64,000 nt of DNA from Diadema setosum (taxonomy: Eukaryota; Echinodermata; Echinoidea; Diadematoida; Diadematidae). Under the pieces are notes generated by a model, which saw only the letters and a program-made list of their open reading frames with translations, was not told the DNA's origin and did no database searches. The stretch covers positions 25,032,111 through 25,096,110 of the forward strand of contig CM067059.1 in assembly GCA_033980235.1 (NCBI GenBank). Reading direction: 5' to 3'. Shown in pieces: positions 38,001 through 47,771 of the stretch. The position numbers were made by a program, and so were the translations under genes. How positions within the stretch are numbered: the stretch's first letter is position 1; the number at the start of each line of letters is the position of its first letter.

Positions 38001-39177
38001 CTTTATTACCTGAATTGAAGCATGAACGAAGGGTTGTGCAGCAGTGAACCAAAGAGGGAGCCAAACAGCATCATGCCGAGAAAGTAGTAGAGACGGTCGC
38101 AGAGCCATGGACACTCCCCGAGGAAGGCGAATCCGTTCTCCATGGTTTCCAGGCCGACAATCTCCGTCTCGTTGTCGGGTGGAGATATACAGCTACAGTC
38201 CACAAACAGCTAGATTTGGACAGATAAAACTTTGCGTCAGAGCACCAACAAACTGGACCTGGATCTGTGTTCTATTGGCTAAAAATTATCATGGATCTTA
38301 TCATGGATCTTATAGACACATCAAGACCAGTAAACAACAGCAACTGTTTCCCGGGTTGCATTGAATTCTCAATTCCATTTAATATGTTCTTTTGTTGTTG
38401 TTTTTCTTTCAGTTTTAATAGAAATAACTGCCCCTGCTTAAGGTAGATTTCACACATTCAATACATCATCCTTATTATATTATTTGTGAAAATGTATCGC
38501 TTGGAATTTTTATATGAAAAACAATCAGCTATGTATCTTTCCTCAAAGACAGATTGATTCAGCCGGACATGTTGAACTCACCGTTGTGTTGGAGTCGCCC
38601 ATATTGACCTTTTCATACCTGCGGCAACCCGCGTGGCATGCGGTGGCATACGTCAGGCCGTCCGAACCGCACACGGGCACGAAGTCCCGCGCGCAACCAC
38701 AGTCGGCATTGCAAGGCGCTGTGAGGTCGTCCGCGTACTCCACGGGAGGAGGCAGCGTTGCATAGTACGGCAAGCTAATAGACAGAAATCGGCACGTCGA
38801 ACTTTTAGATGCAGTGCTTTTTAATTCTCATGGTCCTTGTGATGGATGAAATGCTTAAATCGGACTCTAAAATCGAAATATTGATAATTACGATGATGCC
38901 CATGTAAATGGTAAAGACATTACTGATAATGATAATAGCGTCATTCTAATGATGATTACAACAATCATGATGATCGTATTAAATATAGCATCATAATAAT
39001 GATCATAAAGATGGAGATAATCATCACACATCTTTCTTACTTTTGAATCCTGAAGTATCACTATACCTTTTGCTCTTTTGTTTGTTTATCACTCCTTTCG
39101 CTCTGTTCGTTGGAATAGAAACCATTTTAAAATGGGCTTTAGAATCTCTGCAATCTGATTGATCAATTACCATGCAT

Positions 39178-39221
<44 letters not shown>

Positions 39222-42200
39222 TGATCCACACTGAGCGATGCATCCGGTAAAATCCAAACGCATGGCTCAAGCAGTGGCGTATCTGGGGGGGGGGGGGCAA
39301 GGGGGGGCACGTGCCCCGGGCGTCACTCCTTGGGGGCGCAAAAAAAAAAACGGGGGAAAAAACGAAGAAGAAGAAAAAAAAGAAAAAAAAAAGAAGAAGA
39401 AGAAAAAAAGAAAAGAAGAAGAAGGAAAAAAAAACAAAGGGGGGAGGGAGAATGGTGGGGGGGGGGGGGGCAGAAAACCAAATCAAACAAGATAAAAACT
39501 AAACATGATGATAACGCGGACAAAATGACAATGTTTATTGTGTTCACACAAAAATTCCATGTTCTGTGAGCTGAAATACAAAAATGTTCGGCTCGCTCCC
39601 TGCGCTCGCTCGCCAAAATTTATATAAAAAAGAAAGTAAGAACAAAACGCGATGATGACAAAATGACAGTGTCTATTGTGTTCACACATGTAATTTTATA
39701 TTCAGCAGGCAAAATGTTTCACGGAGCAGCGGCTGCAATTTCTTTCGTTCTGAAGCGATCGCCAATTGGATCAAAAGAGGGCGCCTACGGTTTCGAACAT
39801 GGGGGGGGGGGGGCAAAAAACCCCGAATCAAACAAGATAATAACAAAATAACGAAATATACAAATTTCGGCTCACTCGCTCGTACTAATTTAGAGTATTT
39901 TTTTCAAGTCCTCACTTTGTTTGTATAAATCGTTATCTATAAGGTCGTCACTATGATTGTGAGATTTCATAAGCAAAAAATGACAAGAATTCCATGTTTT
40001 GTAAGCTGAAATACAAAAATTTTCGGCTCGCTCGCTGCGCTCGCTCGCCAAAATTTATATTAAAAAAGATTAGAACAATACGACGGGTCGTGATGATGAC
40101 GAGGACATATACAAATTTCAGCTCACTCGCGCGTACTAATTTGGAGTATTTTTTAAAGTCCTCAGTTTTTTGGTATAAATCGTTATCTATAAGGCCGTCA
40201 CTATATCTTGTTTAGAATTGTAAGATTTGGTAAGCCAAAAATGACAAGAATTCCATGTTTTGTAAGCTGAAATACAAAAATTTTCGACTCGCTCACTGCG
40301 CTCGTTCGCCAAAATCTATCAAAATTCATTACATTTAAATCACCCTCAAAAGATCCCTTTTAAGTGCTTGAAAAAGCATCATGTGGACCTTGTTTAAAGT
40401 CCCTACCGGGATGGGGTTGGGGTTGAACACTTTTTCAGAAATTTTCGTGCTTGCCCCGGGCGCCGTTTTCCCTAGATACGCCACTGGGCTCAAGCCTTGT
40501 ATAGTATTGTGGGTATACCGGTCGCATGACAGGAAAAAAAGAGGTTAAATTTCATGAATTTACGGTCCATTTTATAACACGAATGATGGACAGGGCTATA
40601 TCGTGGATCAATGAGAATTGGATACTCTCGTTTTCACTTTGGAAACAGTCTAATCCACTCGCTGCGCTCTTCGGTTTAAACAGTTCCACAGTTGAACTCG
40701 TTCATCTAATTCTCATTGATCCACTCTGTTCTGTGCATAAATGATACTGAATATGAAGTTTATTCCATACTTTTCAACTATGTTTGGAAAAGAACGTCCT
40801 CCCCCCCCCCCCACCACGAACACACATGAGTCATTAGGTGTCGATCGGACTCACCTGTCACTGTCTCCATAGGGGGCATAGGGCGTGGTGACGCCAGCGT
40901 TGGGGGGATTGTCGCACCCCAGCCAGTACAGGGTGGGTGCCAAACACATTAGCAAGCCCTCGATGCATATAACCATCTTGGCACACCCCTTGCTGCTGAG
41001 TTTGAACTTGCGCACGATCAAGCCTGCCAGGAGGTTTCCTATGATTGGTCCTGGCAGCATCATCATCCCTTAATTGGCAAAAAGGGAGAGTGAGAAAGAC
41101 CGTAATGGAGGGAAGGAACCATGATAATAGTGATCATCGCCTTCGACTCATGAAGAGTAAATACCGAGTTCGGATCCCGCCTGGTCCGAATGTGTTTTGA
41201 CAGAATGTTCCACCAACAGCTGTTTTACCCTCAATGAAATGGATACATCAGTATATTACAACATATTCTTCTATTAGTACTTTGCACGGCACAAAGTGCC
41301 TATAATAGTTAATACCGCTTGCTGACTTTCGCAAGTCCCTTTGGGCGATTGGAACCACAAGGGGTCGGCATCTGACCCGTATTCCGGCGTGAGTTTGTAG
41401 GTGGACCACTTCATCAGGTACTGTAAAGGGCTTTTTACACTTGTGTTTCTTAACCCCGGACTTTCTCTGACCCAGGACTATCGTTAGTCCCATACCAATT
41501 TTTCAGCTTTTTACACTCGCCAATTAGTCCCGTACTATCTCTTGTCCGGGGCTAAGGAGAAAACTGACCTTTTTACACTCGTATTTCTTAGCCCCGGACT
41601 TTCCAAACCACATGAATATTCATAATTACGCTGTGTACTGTACACGTACACGCACGCACCGGCAGCACTTGATTACCTCGTTTCTGATTGGTCAGTGAGG
41701 GTCGGACTTCGTCTCCGTCGCTTAGCCCAGGATTATTTTTTCGTTCTGTTTACACTCACTTGCTTGGCACCGCAATTGCGGTGCTAACCCCTGCTATTTT
41801 GCAGGGCCAGATAGTACCGTACTATCGGTGGGGTAGCCCACTTTGGCAAAAACGAGTGTAAACAGAAAGTGGGCTAAGGATAGTCCCGTACCAACGGTGG
41901 GGCTAAGGCGCCCCCCCCCCCCCCCCCCTTAGCCCCACCGTTGGTCCGGGGCTAAGCAAAATTTTACAAGTGTAAAAAGCCCTTAAGCACCCTGCTCTTT
42001 GGGGCGAATGACTGAAGTGGGATCTTCTTACGTACATTATAGTCAACCGCAAAGAGCTATTTTTGACGCAATGATTCCATGGGGGAGCCAAGCAAATTTG
42101 TGCATATGCAGAATAGTTTTGTTTTTTGTTTTTTCTTTCTTTCTGTGAACGTCGCGAAAATTTAAAGTTCCCAGTTGACTGTCCTGACGACGGACAGTCA

Positions 42201-43176
42201 ATTTGTGAAACGTTGACTCCTCGTGCAGATGCTCAGTTCCGGGAACTTGGGGTAAGCTTGCTCTTTTCTTGTTGGAGTTACCCAGAGAAAATATTAATAG
42301 TCCTAAGCACTCTCACACGATGACTTATAGTAAACTCAGAAGCTTTGGTTATTATTCATCATAATCGTTCTTGCCATATTCATGTTATTGTCATTATCAT
42401 TGGAATTATTATCATTATTACTAAAACTGTTACTATTATCATCATCATAACTACTTTCCTCCCACTATCATTTGTTGATGTTTATTTGTAGTTCTGATCA
42501 TCAATTATTATGATGTCACGAACCAACGATTTCACGTTTATTCACTATAAACTATAAAGGAATATTCTGAATACACAGAGAACGAAACAGAAAGCTATTC
42601 GAAAAATCAAAGACACTAAAAATTCCGACGTTATGACCCGGGCAAATAAGAATAACAAAAATAATGATTAGGTTCTGCTTCCTCATTCTCTTCTTTGCCT
42701 ATGTCATGTTCTATTTTCGCCTTCAACACAGTTATATTCTCCCTCAATTGTTTTTTTTTTTCTTGTTTAAGATATGGTTAATATAGATTTGTATGGTTAA
42801 TCTACAGTTCTCGTCTGTCAAAGTAATCAAGCATAAATCATTCAGTGTACTTCAAAGAAACAAATTGCAAATCTGGTTACAATTATGTCATATTTTAAAT
42901 TTCATTACTGTCAAACTATTTAGAATGTGTGTAGATATATACATGTGGACACTTGACTTGATGTAAAACTTACCGAACAACATTGATGACTTTGCTGGGG
43001 GAAGTCGGTACTGGGTGTACATGAATTTCGGTCCGAATACAAACCAGCCCACATGCCCGGTAATCTCGGCACATATGGCAAAAAACACCGACATGGCTGT
43101 AAGGTTAGTTACTATCCGTTTGATAGTCTGGAAAAAATCTGCAAAGAATAATAATAATGATGATTGTTATAATATT

Positions 43177-43228
<52 letters not shown>

Positions 43229-44405
43229 TATTCATTCATTCATTCATTCATTCATTCATTCATTTTTCGATCAGGATAAAGCATATAGGATACATAATAA
43301 GCAATACAAACATGAAACAAAAAACAGAATGAACATTACAAAGGGATACACAGTACTGTACATGTAACACAAAATGAAAGAGAAATAAATGGTGACAACA
43401 TTCAAATAATCAGTAGGCCTCGTACTGCAACTATATGTATCAAAACCGACAGCTCATCTAAGACGTCAATTCGCAGTCCGTCGGCAATGTAAAAATAATC
43501 CACATACATGTGGAACTATATTGACATGATTAGGCTATCGCAACATGCCCACATTCAGTTTATAAGGCAGAAAGACAGTCATAAAAAAGACCCCATCAAA
43601 GATATGACTATTGCCTCCTCTTTACTCGTTCCTGATGGCACTCATTACATTACTTAAAGCAATTCAGGGTTATTGAGTTAATAACCTTATATTTTCTTTC
43701 TACATTTACATAGTGAAATAGATACAATACAGAGAGCCGACTGTCTGCACGGACAAAATAGAAGTCAGAAAATAGTTAATTTATTGCACACCATGTTGGA
43801 GGAGTGATGAAATTGTTCTGGCGATGAAAACGGGTTAAAAGCTATGCACATCGACATACAGTTCAACGAATTAAGAAGAAAAATATCGCCTATAATAAGT
43901 AGGACATCGATTCAAAAGATAACAGTCTATTAATCAGTGACTCGTACACATGCAATCATGTAGATGGCACCACGCCCTTTACATCCTGCAGAAAGTAGAG
44001 CGCAAAGTCCGAAGGCCAGCTACAAAAAACAGAGGAGTGCACTTCGAGCTTTCACGAAACATAATGTACCATACTACATGTAACATACTACCACTTGATT
44101 CTTGCGTCTTGTGATATCTGTTCAGATTTCGGTATTGCGAGATATATAAAAAAGGGAAAATATGTGTGTATGTCGAATTTGTCAATGATAATGTATGCAA
44201 CTGAATGTGTTGATACGTAGGTGGCTACATTGATTATGTAGATAGAAAGTGTTGATAAGTTTAAATCATTGCTTGGAAACTTATTTACGCAATCCTAATT
44301 TTTGTTGTTGCGCTAAGAAACGTCAGTATTAAGCTCTATATATAAGTGTCATTCATTTTAGATAGATTATTAAAAAAAAAAAGAAAGAAGAAAATATAGA
44401 ATATG

Positions 44406-44453
<48 letters not shown>

Positions 44454-45622
44454 TTATGACATTGAGATTATTATCATGAAGTGTAAGGATGTGCAGACGT
44501 AATAAGCCTATATACTTCAACGAGTAGGACACGAATCAAACAAAACTAGATCCTATTCACATTCAGTTTGCTCTTAAAATGGAAAAGATGGAATATCTAC
44601 TCGGTATATGGCCATAAACTTTCTGCAGCTAGAAAAACAGACACAGGCTTTCTGTTGCCAAGATGTAATTCACGATAAGGCCAACACAACAGTGATGATA
44701 TTGTAGCTACTGATGTTCGAACACTGACTGAGCACATCACGAACCTGTCAGAAACGCTACGAAACCCTGGTCCCTCGATCGCGGACTCGGCTTCGACGGG
44801 ATCATGGCCGATATAGCACCACCGTGGCCGTTCTGGTTGGCTTCCCTCTCCTTCACGTCCATCAGCTCCGTCACCTCCTCCCCTTCGTAGTAGTGGTCGC
44901 CGCCGTGGCCGACCGCGCCACCGGCCGCCTCCTTGCGCATGCTCTTGGGGAAGAAGAAGAACGGTACGCTGATGCAGATGAGCAGGAAGCCGTTGATGAG
45001 GAAGCCGAGCCACCAGGCTCCGATGTAGTACGGGTGCTCCTGGCTGACAGCCGGCGGCGGGACCGAAGGGTCGTAGAAGAAAGTGGGCCGGATGAGGCAC
45101 CCAGTGGCCACCATGTAGCCCAGCGTGGGCCCAAATGCGAATGTGCTGAATATGACGGCTGGGAAAGGGAATGGTATATGGTATGAAAGCAGGAATTTTG
45201 TGCGTGGTTATTTTTTTAACCTCTACATTACTTAGATATATTTGACAATGTCGGACACAACACAGCAACTTACTGACTTGTGCAGATATACACATCAGAC
45301 GAATGAATATTGGATAAACAGCTGAATGAGTTGATACATCGCTGACTACATAGGCCTGTCATGTAGACAGATAATTAAGAAAAAAAAGGAAAGATTAAAA
45401 TGAATAAATAATAACAATGTAGGCCTATCACAACCACATGACAGGATGATATTGCAAATTATGTGTTCAGAGAAACAATGCGAATTTTTGTGAACCATTT
45501 TGTCAAAAAAAAAAATTTATATATTGCTATCTGTGTCAATTCGTCGCACATAACTGCAAACTACTCTCACATGAAAGATATAGGACATCATTTTTTTTTT
45601 GAGGGGGGAGGGGTGAGGAAGT

Positions 45623-45658
<36 letters not shown>

Positions 45659-45886
45659 AAGAATGAAAGAGACGGGCACAGAGAGGGTGAGAGAAATCAA
45701 ATGATTATATACCGACAAAAATGGTCGTGGTGCGCTTATTCTTCACGTTGTCGTCCAGATAGGTGATGCACAGCGGCTGCGCGCTCGTACCCAGCCCGCA
45801 CAGAACCTGGCCCGCCAGAATGAACCCAACCTGCCAGAGCAGTGACCCGGATGTTGCCTCCTCCATTACGTCACACGTTTCTTCGT
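23968..45886 (-). CDS. Solute carrier organic anion transporter (SLCO/OATP), 3' part, eight exons
   Basis: Plasma-membrane transporter of the OATP family (sodium-independent uptake of amphipathic organic anions), belonging to the major facilitator fold. Eight minus-strand exons: 45886-45713, 45158-44745, 43138-42974, 41068-40855, 38774-38582, 38209-38010, 36799-36735 and 24215-23968. All phases join without a break to give about 557 residues. Family marks in order: a GAWW motif (YYIGAWWLGFL), several hydrophobic helices, an extracellular Kazal-like cysteine domain (CNADCGC..PVCGSDG..CHAGC), RSTALG and FIPGPVYFG before the last helices, and an acidic C-terminal tail. Full-length OATPs have roughly 640-720 residues, so the first ~100-150 (early helices) are missing here and should lie upstream, beyond about 46000 and probably outside the window. 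The paralogue cannot be named with confidence. Confidence 0.88.
24590..25230 (-). repeat. ~164-bp satellite array B', with AGGTCA half-sites (left)
   Basis: The landmark TGACCTCTGATGACC or its variants recurs at 24703, 24866, 25031 and 25197 (163, 165, 166 bp). Most units contain AGGTCAATGACCT, an inverted AGGTCA repeat with 1-bp spacer. The outer part (about 24580-24700) is the reverse complement of about 35905-36030. Confidence 0.85.
25267..25318 (+). repeat. (AGAAT)n microsatellite
   Basis: About nine AGAAT/AATAG units next to the inner edge of array B'. Confidence 0.9.
25762..25895 (+). repeat. Three palindromic units after a CAAGGGCGTACC terminus
   Basis: A CAAGGGCGTACC start is followed by three ~50-bp units, each a GGTGTTTGA..TTCAAACACC dyad. 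The start resembles hAT-like ends in this window (CANNGGCG). No matching right end with duplication was identified. Confidence 0.55.
25987..26024 (+). repeat. (CT)n microsatellite
   Basis: Uninterrupted CT dinucleotides over about 34 bp in the SLCO intron. Confidence 0.9.
26433..26741 (+). pseudogene. Crypton-like / tyrosine-recombinase N-terminal fragment (or exon)
   Basis: A plus-strand frame with a good start context at ATG 26514 (AAAAATGGCT). It encodes MAASSSDP, then LLNDEELDELINGTDSASTK, SLKFGWQRFEAFVKF and TSLTDISRE. An acidic leader followed by a short helical segment starting with T-K-(R/K) resembles the N-terminal part of Crypton-derived or KIAA1958-like recombinase proteins, from memory only. 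The frame ends at 26741 and no catalytic R..H-x-x-R..Y part follows, so it is a fragment or one exon. It lies antisense in the SLCO intron. The upstream 200 bp is CpG-rich. Confidence 0.4.
27278..27375 (+). repeat. 17-bp minisatellite (CGTTCACTTCACTTCGA)
   Basis: About five tandem copies, the last degenerate, with a further partial copy near 27390. Confidence 0.9.
27445..27615. mobile_element. Hairpin miniature element 1
   Basis: Outer arms ACTAATGATGCACAGG (27445-27460) and its exact reverse complement (27600-27615). Inner arms 27477-27525 and 27539-27587 are nearly perfect, with a 13-nt loop and a small mismatch at CTCTCGAG. The left flank CCATTTTATAA and the outer arm resemble those of the element at 40567-40750. 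Confidence 0.75.
27731..28350 (+). repeat. Fragment of the unique segment of the satellite-bearing element
   Basis: Matches 3570-3906: ACCAAAAGTGTGCACCAGAT, GGTCTGATTTTCCGCC, TATTTTTGCTGCCACT, a (GT)n tract and the G-run/AAGCTT/C-run hairpin (28309-28348). It ends at CATCCGCTGG, unlike the other copies. Confidence 0.8.
28351..28941. other. Unique intronic sequence between satellite-related blocks
   Basis: No gene, RNA or repeat recognised. It separates a fragment of the unique segment from a satellite block. Confidence 0.5.
28942..31050 (+). repeat. ~160-bp satellite array A'' (third block)
   Basis: The same monomer family as 800-3350, more diverged. The landmark ATGTTGCTGCC recurs from 29088 to 31029, mostly 144-182 bp apart. 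The block starts with CAGTGGCGGATACG, again a hAT-like end motif, and stops at about 31050 without a matching end. A two-monomer unit of about 325 bp is visible (29376 versus 29700). It lies in the large SLCO intron. Confidence 0.85.
31165..31212 (+). repeat. (CA)n / (CGCA)n microsatellite
   Basis: CACACA and CGCACGCA repeats. Confidence 0.85.
31213..34950. other. Intronic sequence, no gene recognised
   Basis: Contains a C run (31549), another C run (32049) and a ~100-bp tandem duplication at 32776-32950. A 145-codon minus-strand frame at 33100-33537 has low-complexity AEAEAKAEA from a CTCTGC repeat and no domain. Nothing else is supported. Confidence 0.5.
32776..32950 (+). repeat. ~100-bp tandem duplication
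   Basis: GAAAAGAAGTCTCGCT followed by CCACAACGCCTACGGAT recurs as GAGAAGTCTCGCTT and CCACAACGCCTATGGAT about 90-100 bp later. Confidence 0.75.
34960..36030 (+). repeat. ~164-bp satellite array B with IR1 nuclear-receptor-type sites (right)
   Basis: The landmark GAGGTCATTGACCT or a variant recurs at 35218, 35388, 35552, 35715 and 35879 (170, 164, 163, 164 bp). Most units contain AGGTCATTGACCT, a perfect inverted repeat with 1-bp spacer, plus AGAGGTCAAAGG. The right edge (35905-36030) is inverted relative to about 24580-24700. Confidence 0.88.
36735..36799 (-). CDS. SLCO 65-bp exon
   Basis: Encodes SHREEDRSTALGVSNVLMKV, the OATP region usually written RSFALG. Acceptor CATCACAG, donor GTAAGT, phase 2 in and phase 1 out. 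A 65-bp exon here fits the layout I recall for SLCO genes. Confidence 0.85.
37128..37322. mobile_element. Short TIR element with telomere-like interior
   Basis: Ends AGGGCGATTACCCCC and (inverted) AGGGCAATTACCCCC are imperfect TIRs. Between them are degenerate TTAGGG/TCAGGG hexamers. It lies in an SLCO intron. No clear target duplication. Confidence 0.55.
38010..38209 (-). CDS. SLCO exon after the Kazal-like domain
   Basis: Starts LFVDCSCI, completing the cysteine-rich loop, and includes GECPWLCDRLYYFLGMML and a glycine-rich helix, ending HNPSFMLQF. Phase 0 in (acceptor ATCTAG), phase 2 out (donor GTAATA). Confidence 0.85.
38582..38774 (-). CDS. SLCO exon: extracellular Kazal-like domain
   Basis: Encodes the cysteine-rich loop: CNADCGCARDFVPVCGSDG, YATACHAGCRRY, then NMGDSNTT, which holds a possible N-glycosylation site. 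Phase 2 in (acceptor TATTAG), phase 0 out (donor GTGAGT). Confidence 0.88.
39180..39219 (+). repeat. (TA)n microsatellite
   Basis: About 20 TA units. Confidence 0.9.
39272..40486. mobile_element. hAT non-autonomous element, complete
   Basis: TIR CAGTGGCGTATCT at 39272 is inverted as AGATACGCCACTG ending at 40486. Perfect 8-bp duplications GGCTCAAG lie at 39264-39271 and 40487-40494. Length 1215 bp. The interior has G runs, a (GAA)n tract (39360-39430) and three copies of a GGCTCGCTC..GCGCTCGCTCGCC unit (about 39590, 40025, 40285), the same word type as the big satellite. No transposase frame. It lies in an SLCO intron. Confidence 0.9.
40567..40750. mobile_element. Hairpin miniature element 2
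   Basis: Arms TGGATCAATGAGAATT (40604-40619) and its exact reverse complement (40708-40723). The left flank CCATTTTATAACACGAATGA resembles the start of the hairpin element at 27445, and the right side ends CTGTGCATAAATGAT. The cores differ, so the two share ends but not stems. Located 105 bp downstream of an SLCO exon. Confidence 0.65.
40855..41068 (-). CDS. SLCO exon: two helices before the Kazal-like domain
   Basis: Encodes MMMLPGPIIGNLLAGLIV, a K/R-rich cytoplasmic turn (RKFKLSSKG) and VICIEGLLMCLAPTLYWLGC, then the start of the large extracellular loop. Phase 1 in, phase 2 out; donor GTGAGT. Confidence 0.85.
41427..41983. mobile_element. Harbinger-like miniature element
   Basis: TIR AGGGCTTTTTACACTTG at 41427 is inverted as CAAGTGTAAAAAGCCCT to 41983. 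A 3-bp TAA duplication lies at 41424-41426 and 41984-41986, as in PIF/Harbinger. The interior has further inverted TAGCCCCGGAC and GTGTAAA words and a C run of about 18 (41910-41928). 557 bp, non-coding. Confidence 0.8.
42974..43138 (-). CDS. SLCO exon, 165 bp
   Basis: Acceptor TTTGCAG, donor GTAAGT. Encodes DFFQTIKRIVTN followed by a helix (MSVFFAICAEITGHVGWFVF) and PAKSSMLFG. Phase 1 in and out. A second AG 11 bases downstream would break the frame, so the upstream acceptor is chosen. Confidence 0.85.
43170..43266 (+). repeat. (CTTT)n and (CATT)n microsatellites
   Basis: Adjacent tetranucleotide tracts (about 43170-43230 and 43231-43266), directly upstream on the minus strand of the SLCO 165-bp exon, within its intron. 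Confidence 0.95.
44409..44447 (+). repeat. (AT)n microsatellite
   Basis: About 19 AT units, within an SLCO intron. Confidence 0.9.
44745..45158 (-). CDS. SLCO exon with GAWW signature
   Basis: 414 bp, phase 1 to phase 1, acceptor TTTCCCAG. Encodes FGPTLGYMVATG, then EHPYYIGAWWLGFL, which matches the OATP signature in the GAWWxGFL part while the preceding D-x-R-W is replaced. A helix ending in SVPFFFFPKSM follows, then a hydrophilic loop with E and G runs. This exon is much richer in G and C than its surroundings. The donor GTTCGT is weak but fixes the phase. Confidence 0.85.
45628..45660 (+). repeat. (GA)n microsatellite beside an SLCO exon
   Basis: GA repeats begin 53 bp downstream of the SLCO exon boundary at 45713. 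On the transcribed strand this is a CT-rich tract in the intron. Confidence 0.9.
45713..45886 (-). CDS. SLCO exon: membrane helices before the GAWW region
   Basis: Encodes LLWQVGFILAGQVLCGLG and YLDDNVKNKRTTTIFV, the OATP stretch where a helix is followed by a Y-x-D-D loop. Donor GTATAT after phase 1 at 45713. The acceptor is uncertain: CAAG ending at 45887 is the best in-frame choice; a few bases either way are possible. Confidence 0.75.
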
Positions 45887-46189
45887 CTTGGTTTGTGACA
45901 GACAAGAGAGAGAGGAAGAGAGAGAGAGAGAAATGGAACAGCGAAGAAAAACAAATTAGTAGAGTGGTAAACTAACTTATACATGGATGAATCACTTGAC
46001 AGAAGAAATCTGCTGCTGAGCCGAAATTCATTAACATTGAACTGTATAGGCCTATATCCTTCTCAAGGTGGCTGCGTTTGATACAACATGATATAACACG
46101 TTTCAGACAAGGGATGGTATGATTGAGATAGAGATTCGGGTTTAAACTTTTTGTAAGATAACTAGAAACCACTTTGATGAAATATTAAA

Positions 46190-47771
46190 CCCCGGTCACA
46201 CAGCGCTTTACGGCTTAATCACGGCCAAAACACATCAAAAATTGGTCTCCCGTGAAGCAGACGATGTTGTTCGCGTTGATGTCGAGTTTAACCCCATAAA
46301 GCCCAAGGGGGGGGGGGGGGGGCACATTGTGCCCCCACCATATTTTCGTTTGCCACTCCTACACCCTTTACTCGATTTCAACCAAATTTGGTGACTTTTC
46401 CTAAAATCTTATTGCAAACATTTTGATATAAAATTTACCTATGTCCGATATTGCTGGTTGCCATGGCAACCGTAAACTGACAACCATGTCAGTCAGATTT
46501 TGAATGATTTTCTGTTCCAATTTCACTTAAGAATAATAATGGATGAAATGGGGGTTTTCTTGGCTGTAATTTGCTGAAGGACCAAAATGTGAAGTAATTA
46601 TGGTTGTGAATTACCCTGAAATGGTCTTCTTATTTTTTCCTTTATTTTCTATATGACATAGGCATCAAACAATAGATATATTAGAAATAATCGAAAATAC
46701 AGCATTTTCCAAAGACTACCCTTTTATTTTGTGTTATCTTCACACAAGTTTTGCCTGTAATACCATTTTTTTATCATATTATGAATCTGCAAACTCAAAA
46801 TTTCAATATTTTTGAAATATGAAATGTGATACCAATATGTACCCATTCCAAGCAATACGTCATAGGTTTCATATATTTCTTTATATTGTAACGAGTAGCG
46901 CCCCCACGTGTTGACCTTGAGAAATTACAGCCATAACAAATAGTGAAGGTTAACTTGCTTTTCCTTTTTGGTAAATATGAAAATGATTGATATGAAATAA
47001 AAACATATATACGGGGAAAAAGAAATAAAAAGAGAAAACATGATTTTAGGGTATTTTCTATGTATTTCTGTATATTTTGGTAAATAGCGCCCTCAGTGGA
47101 TGACCTTGAGAAATTTTAAATGTTGGGTCATGTAGAGTATGAGTTGCTCTACCCATGTGCCAAATATGACGGTCATTTATCATATAATAAACAAGTTATA
47201 AAGGGGGGCACAATGTGCCCCCCCCCCCCTTGGGCCTGAAGGGGTCAAAAAAGCTTGGGCTTTATAAGGTTAAGACGAGCTACGGTCGATTAATAGACGT
47301 GGAAGGACGCGGGGAAAAATCTGAACTGCTCAAAATATTATTTTATTCCGCGGACAACCACGGGCGGCACACGTGGTAAAGACGTGCAACACACGTGAAA
47401 CACACGTGATAATCCGTGTTCCGGCAGTGATTAAAACTTGGGGAGACGCGGTAAAGACGCGAAAGTTTAGCGGTCTGTCATGGGCAGAGCATGGTCATCT
47501 GACGCGTGTTACGCGTTGGTATCACGGGAAATAGCGTGTGTTTAGCGGCTTATCGCTGACAAATGGATTTTTCCGCGTACATACACGTGGCTGGACGTGG
47601 TTAGCCGTGCTTAGGCAGTGCTTCAGCAGTGGAACAGCCGCCAACGGCCATATCCCGTACAAAGTACGGCCAAACCAAAATTGACCAAAAAATTACCACT
47701 TACGACCACGTCCACCAGATTTTCATAACTTTTTGTACGTGATTTGGACGTGGAGTGCTGTGTGACCGGGG
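46190..47771. mobile_element. TIR element CCCCGGTCACACAGC, carrying a nested insertion
   Basis: CCCCGGTCACACAGC at 46190 is inverted as GCTGTGTGACCGGGG ending at 47771. The right half has many CACGTG-type words (ACACGTGG, CACACGTGA). The element is interrupted by 46292-47269; without that it would be about 600 bp. No clean duplication was found, so the superfamily is open. Confidence 0.75.
46292..47269. mobile_element. TTAA-flanked element (piggyBac- or Kolobok-like), nested
   Basis: Ends CCCCATAAAGCCCAAG and (inverted) CCTTATAAAGCCCAAG, flanked by TTAA at 46288-46291 and 47270-47273. Inside each end a G/C run borders a CACATTGTGC or CACAATGTGC dyad. 978 bp, non-coding. It contains a perfect X-box palindrome GTTGCCATGGCAAC near 46455. 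Confidence 0.8.

Noticed and set aside
39323..39616. K/E-rich or F/L-rich frames around 39.3-39.6 kb
   Set aside because: Translations of a (GAA)n tract within the hAT element.
43128..43138. Downstream AG as acceptor of the 165-bp SLCO exon
   Set aside because: Would break the phase with the upstream exon ending at 44745; the AG 11 bases earlier keeps it.
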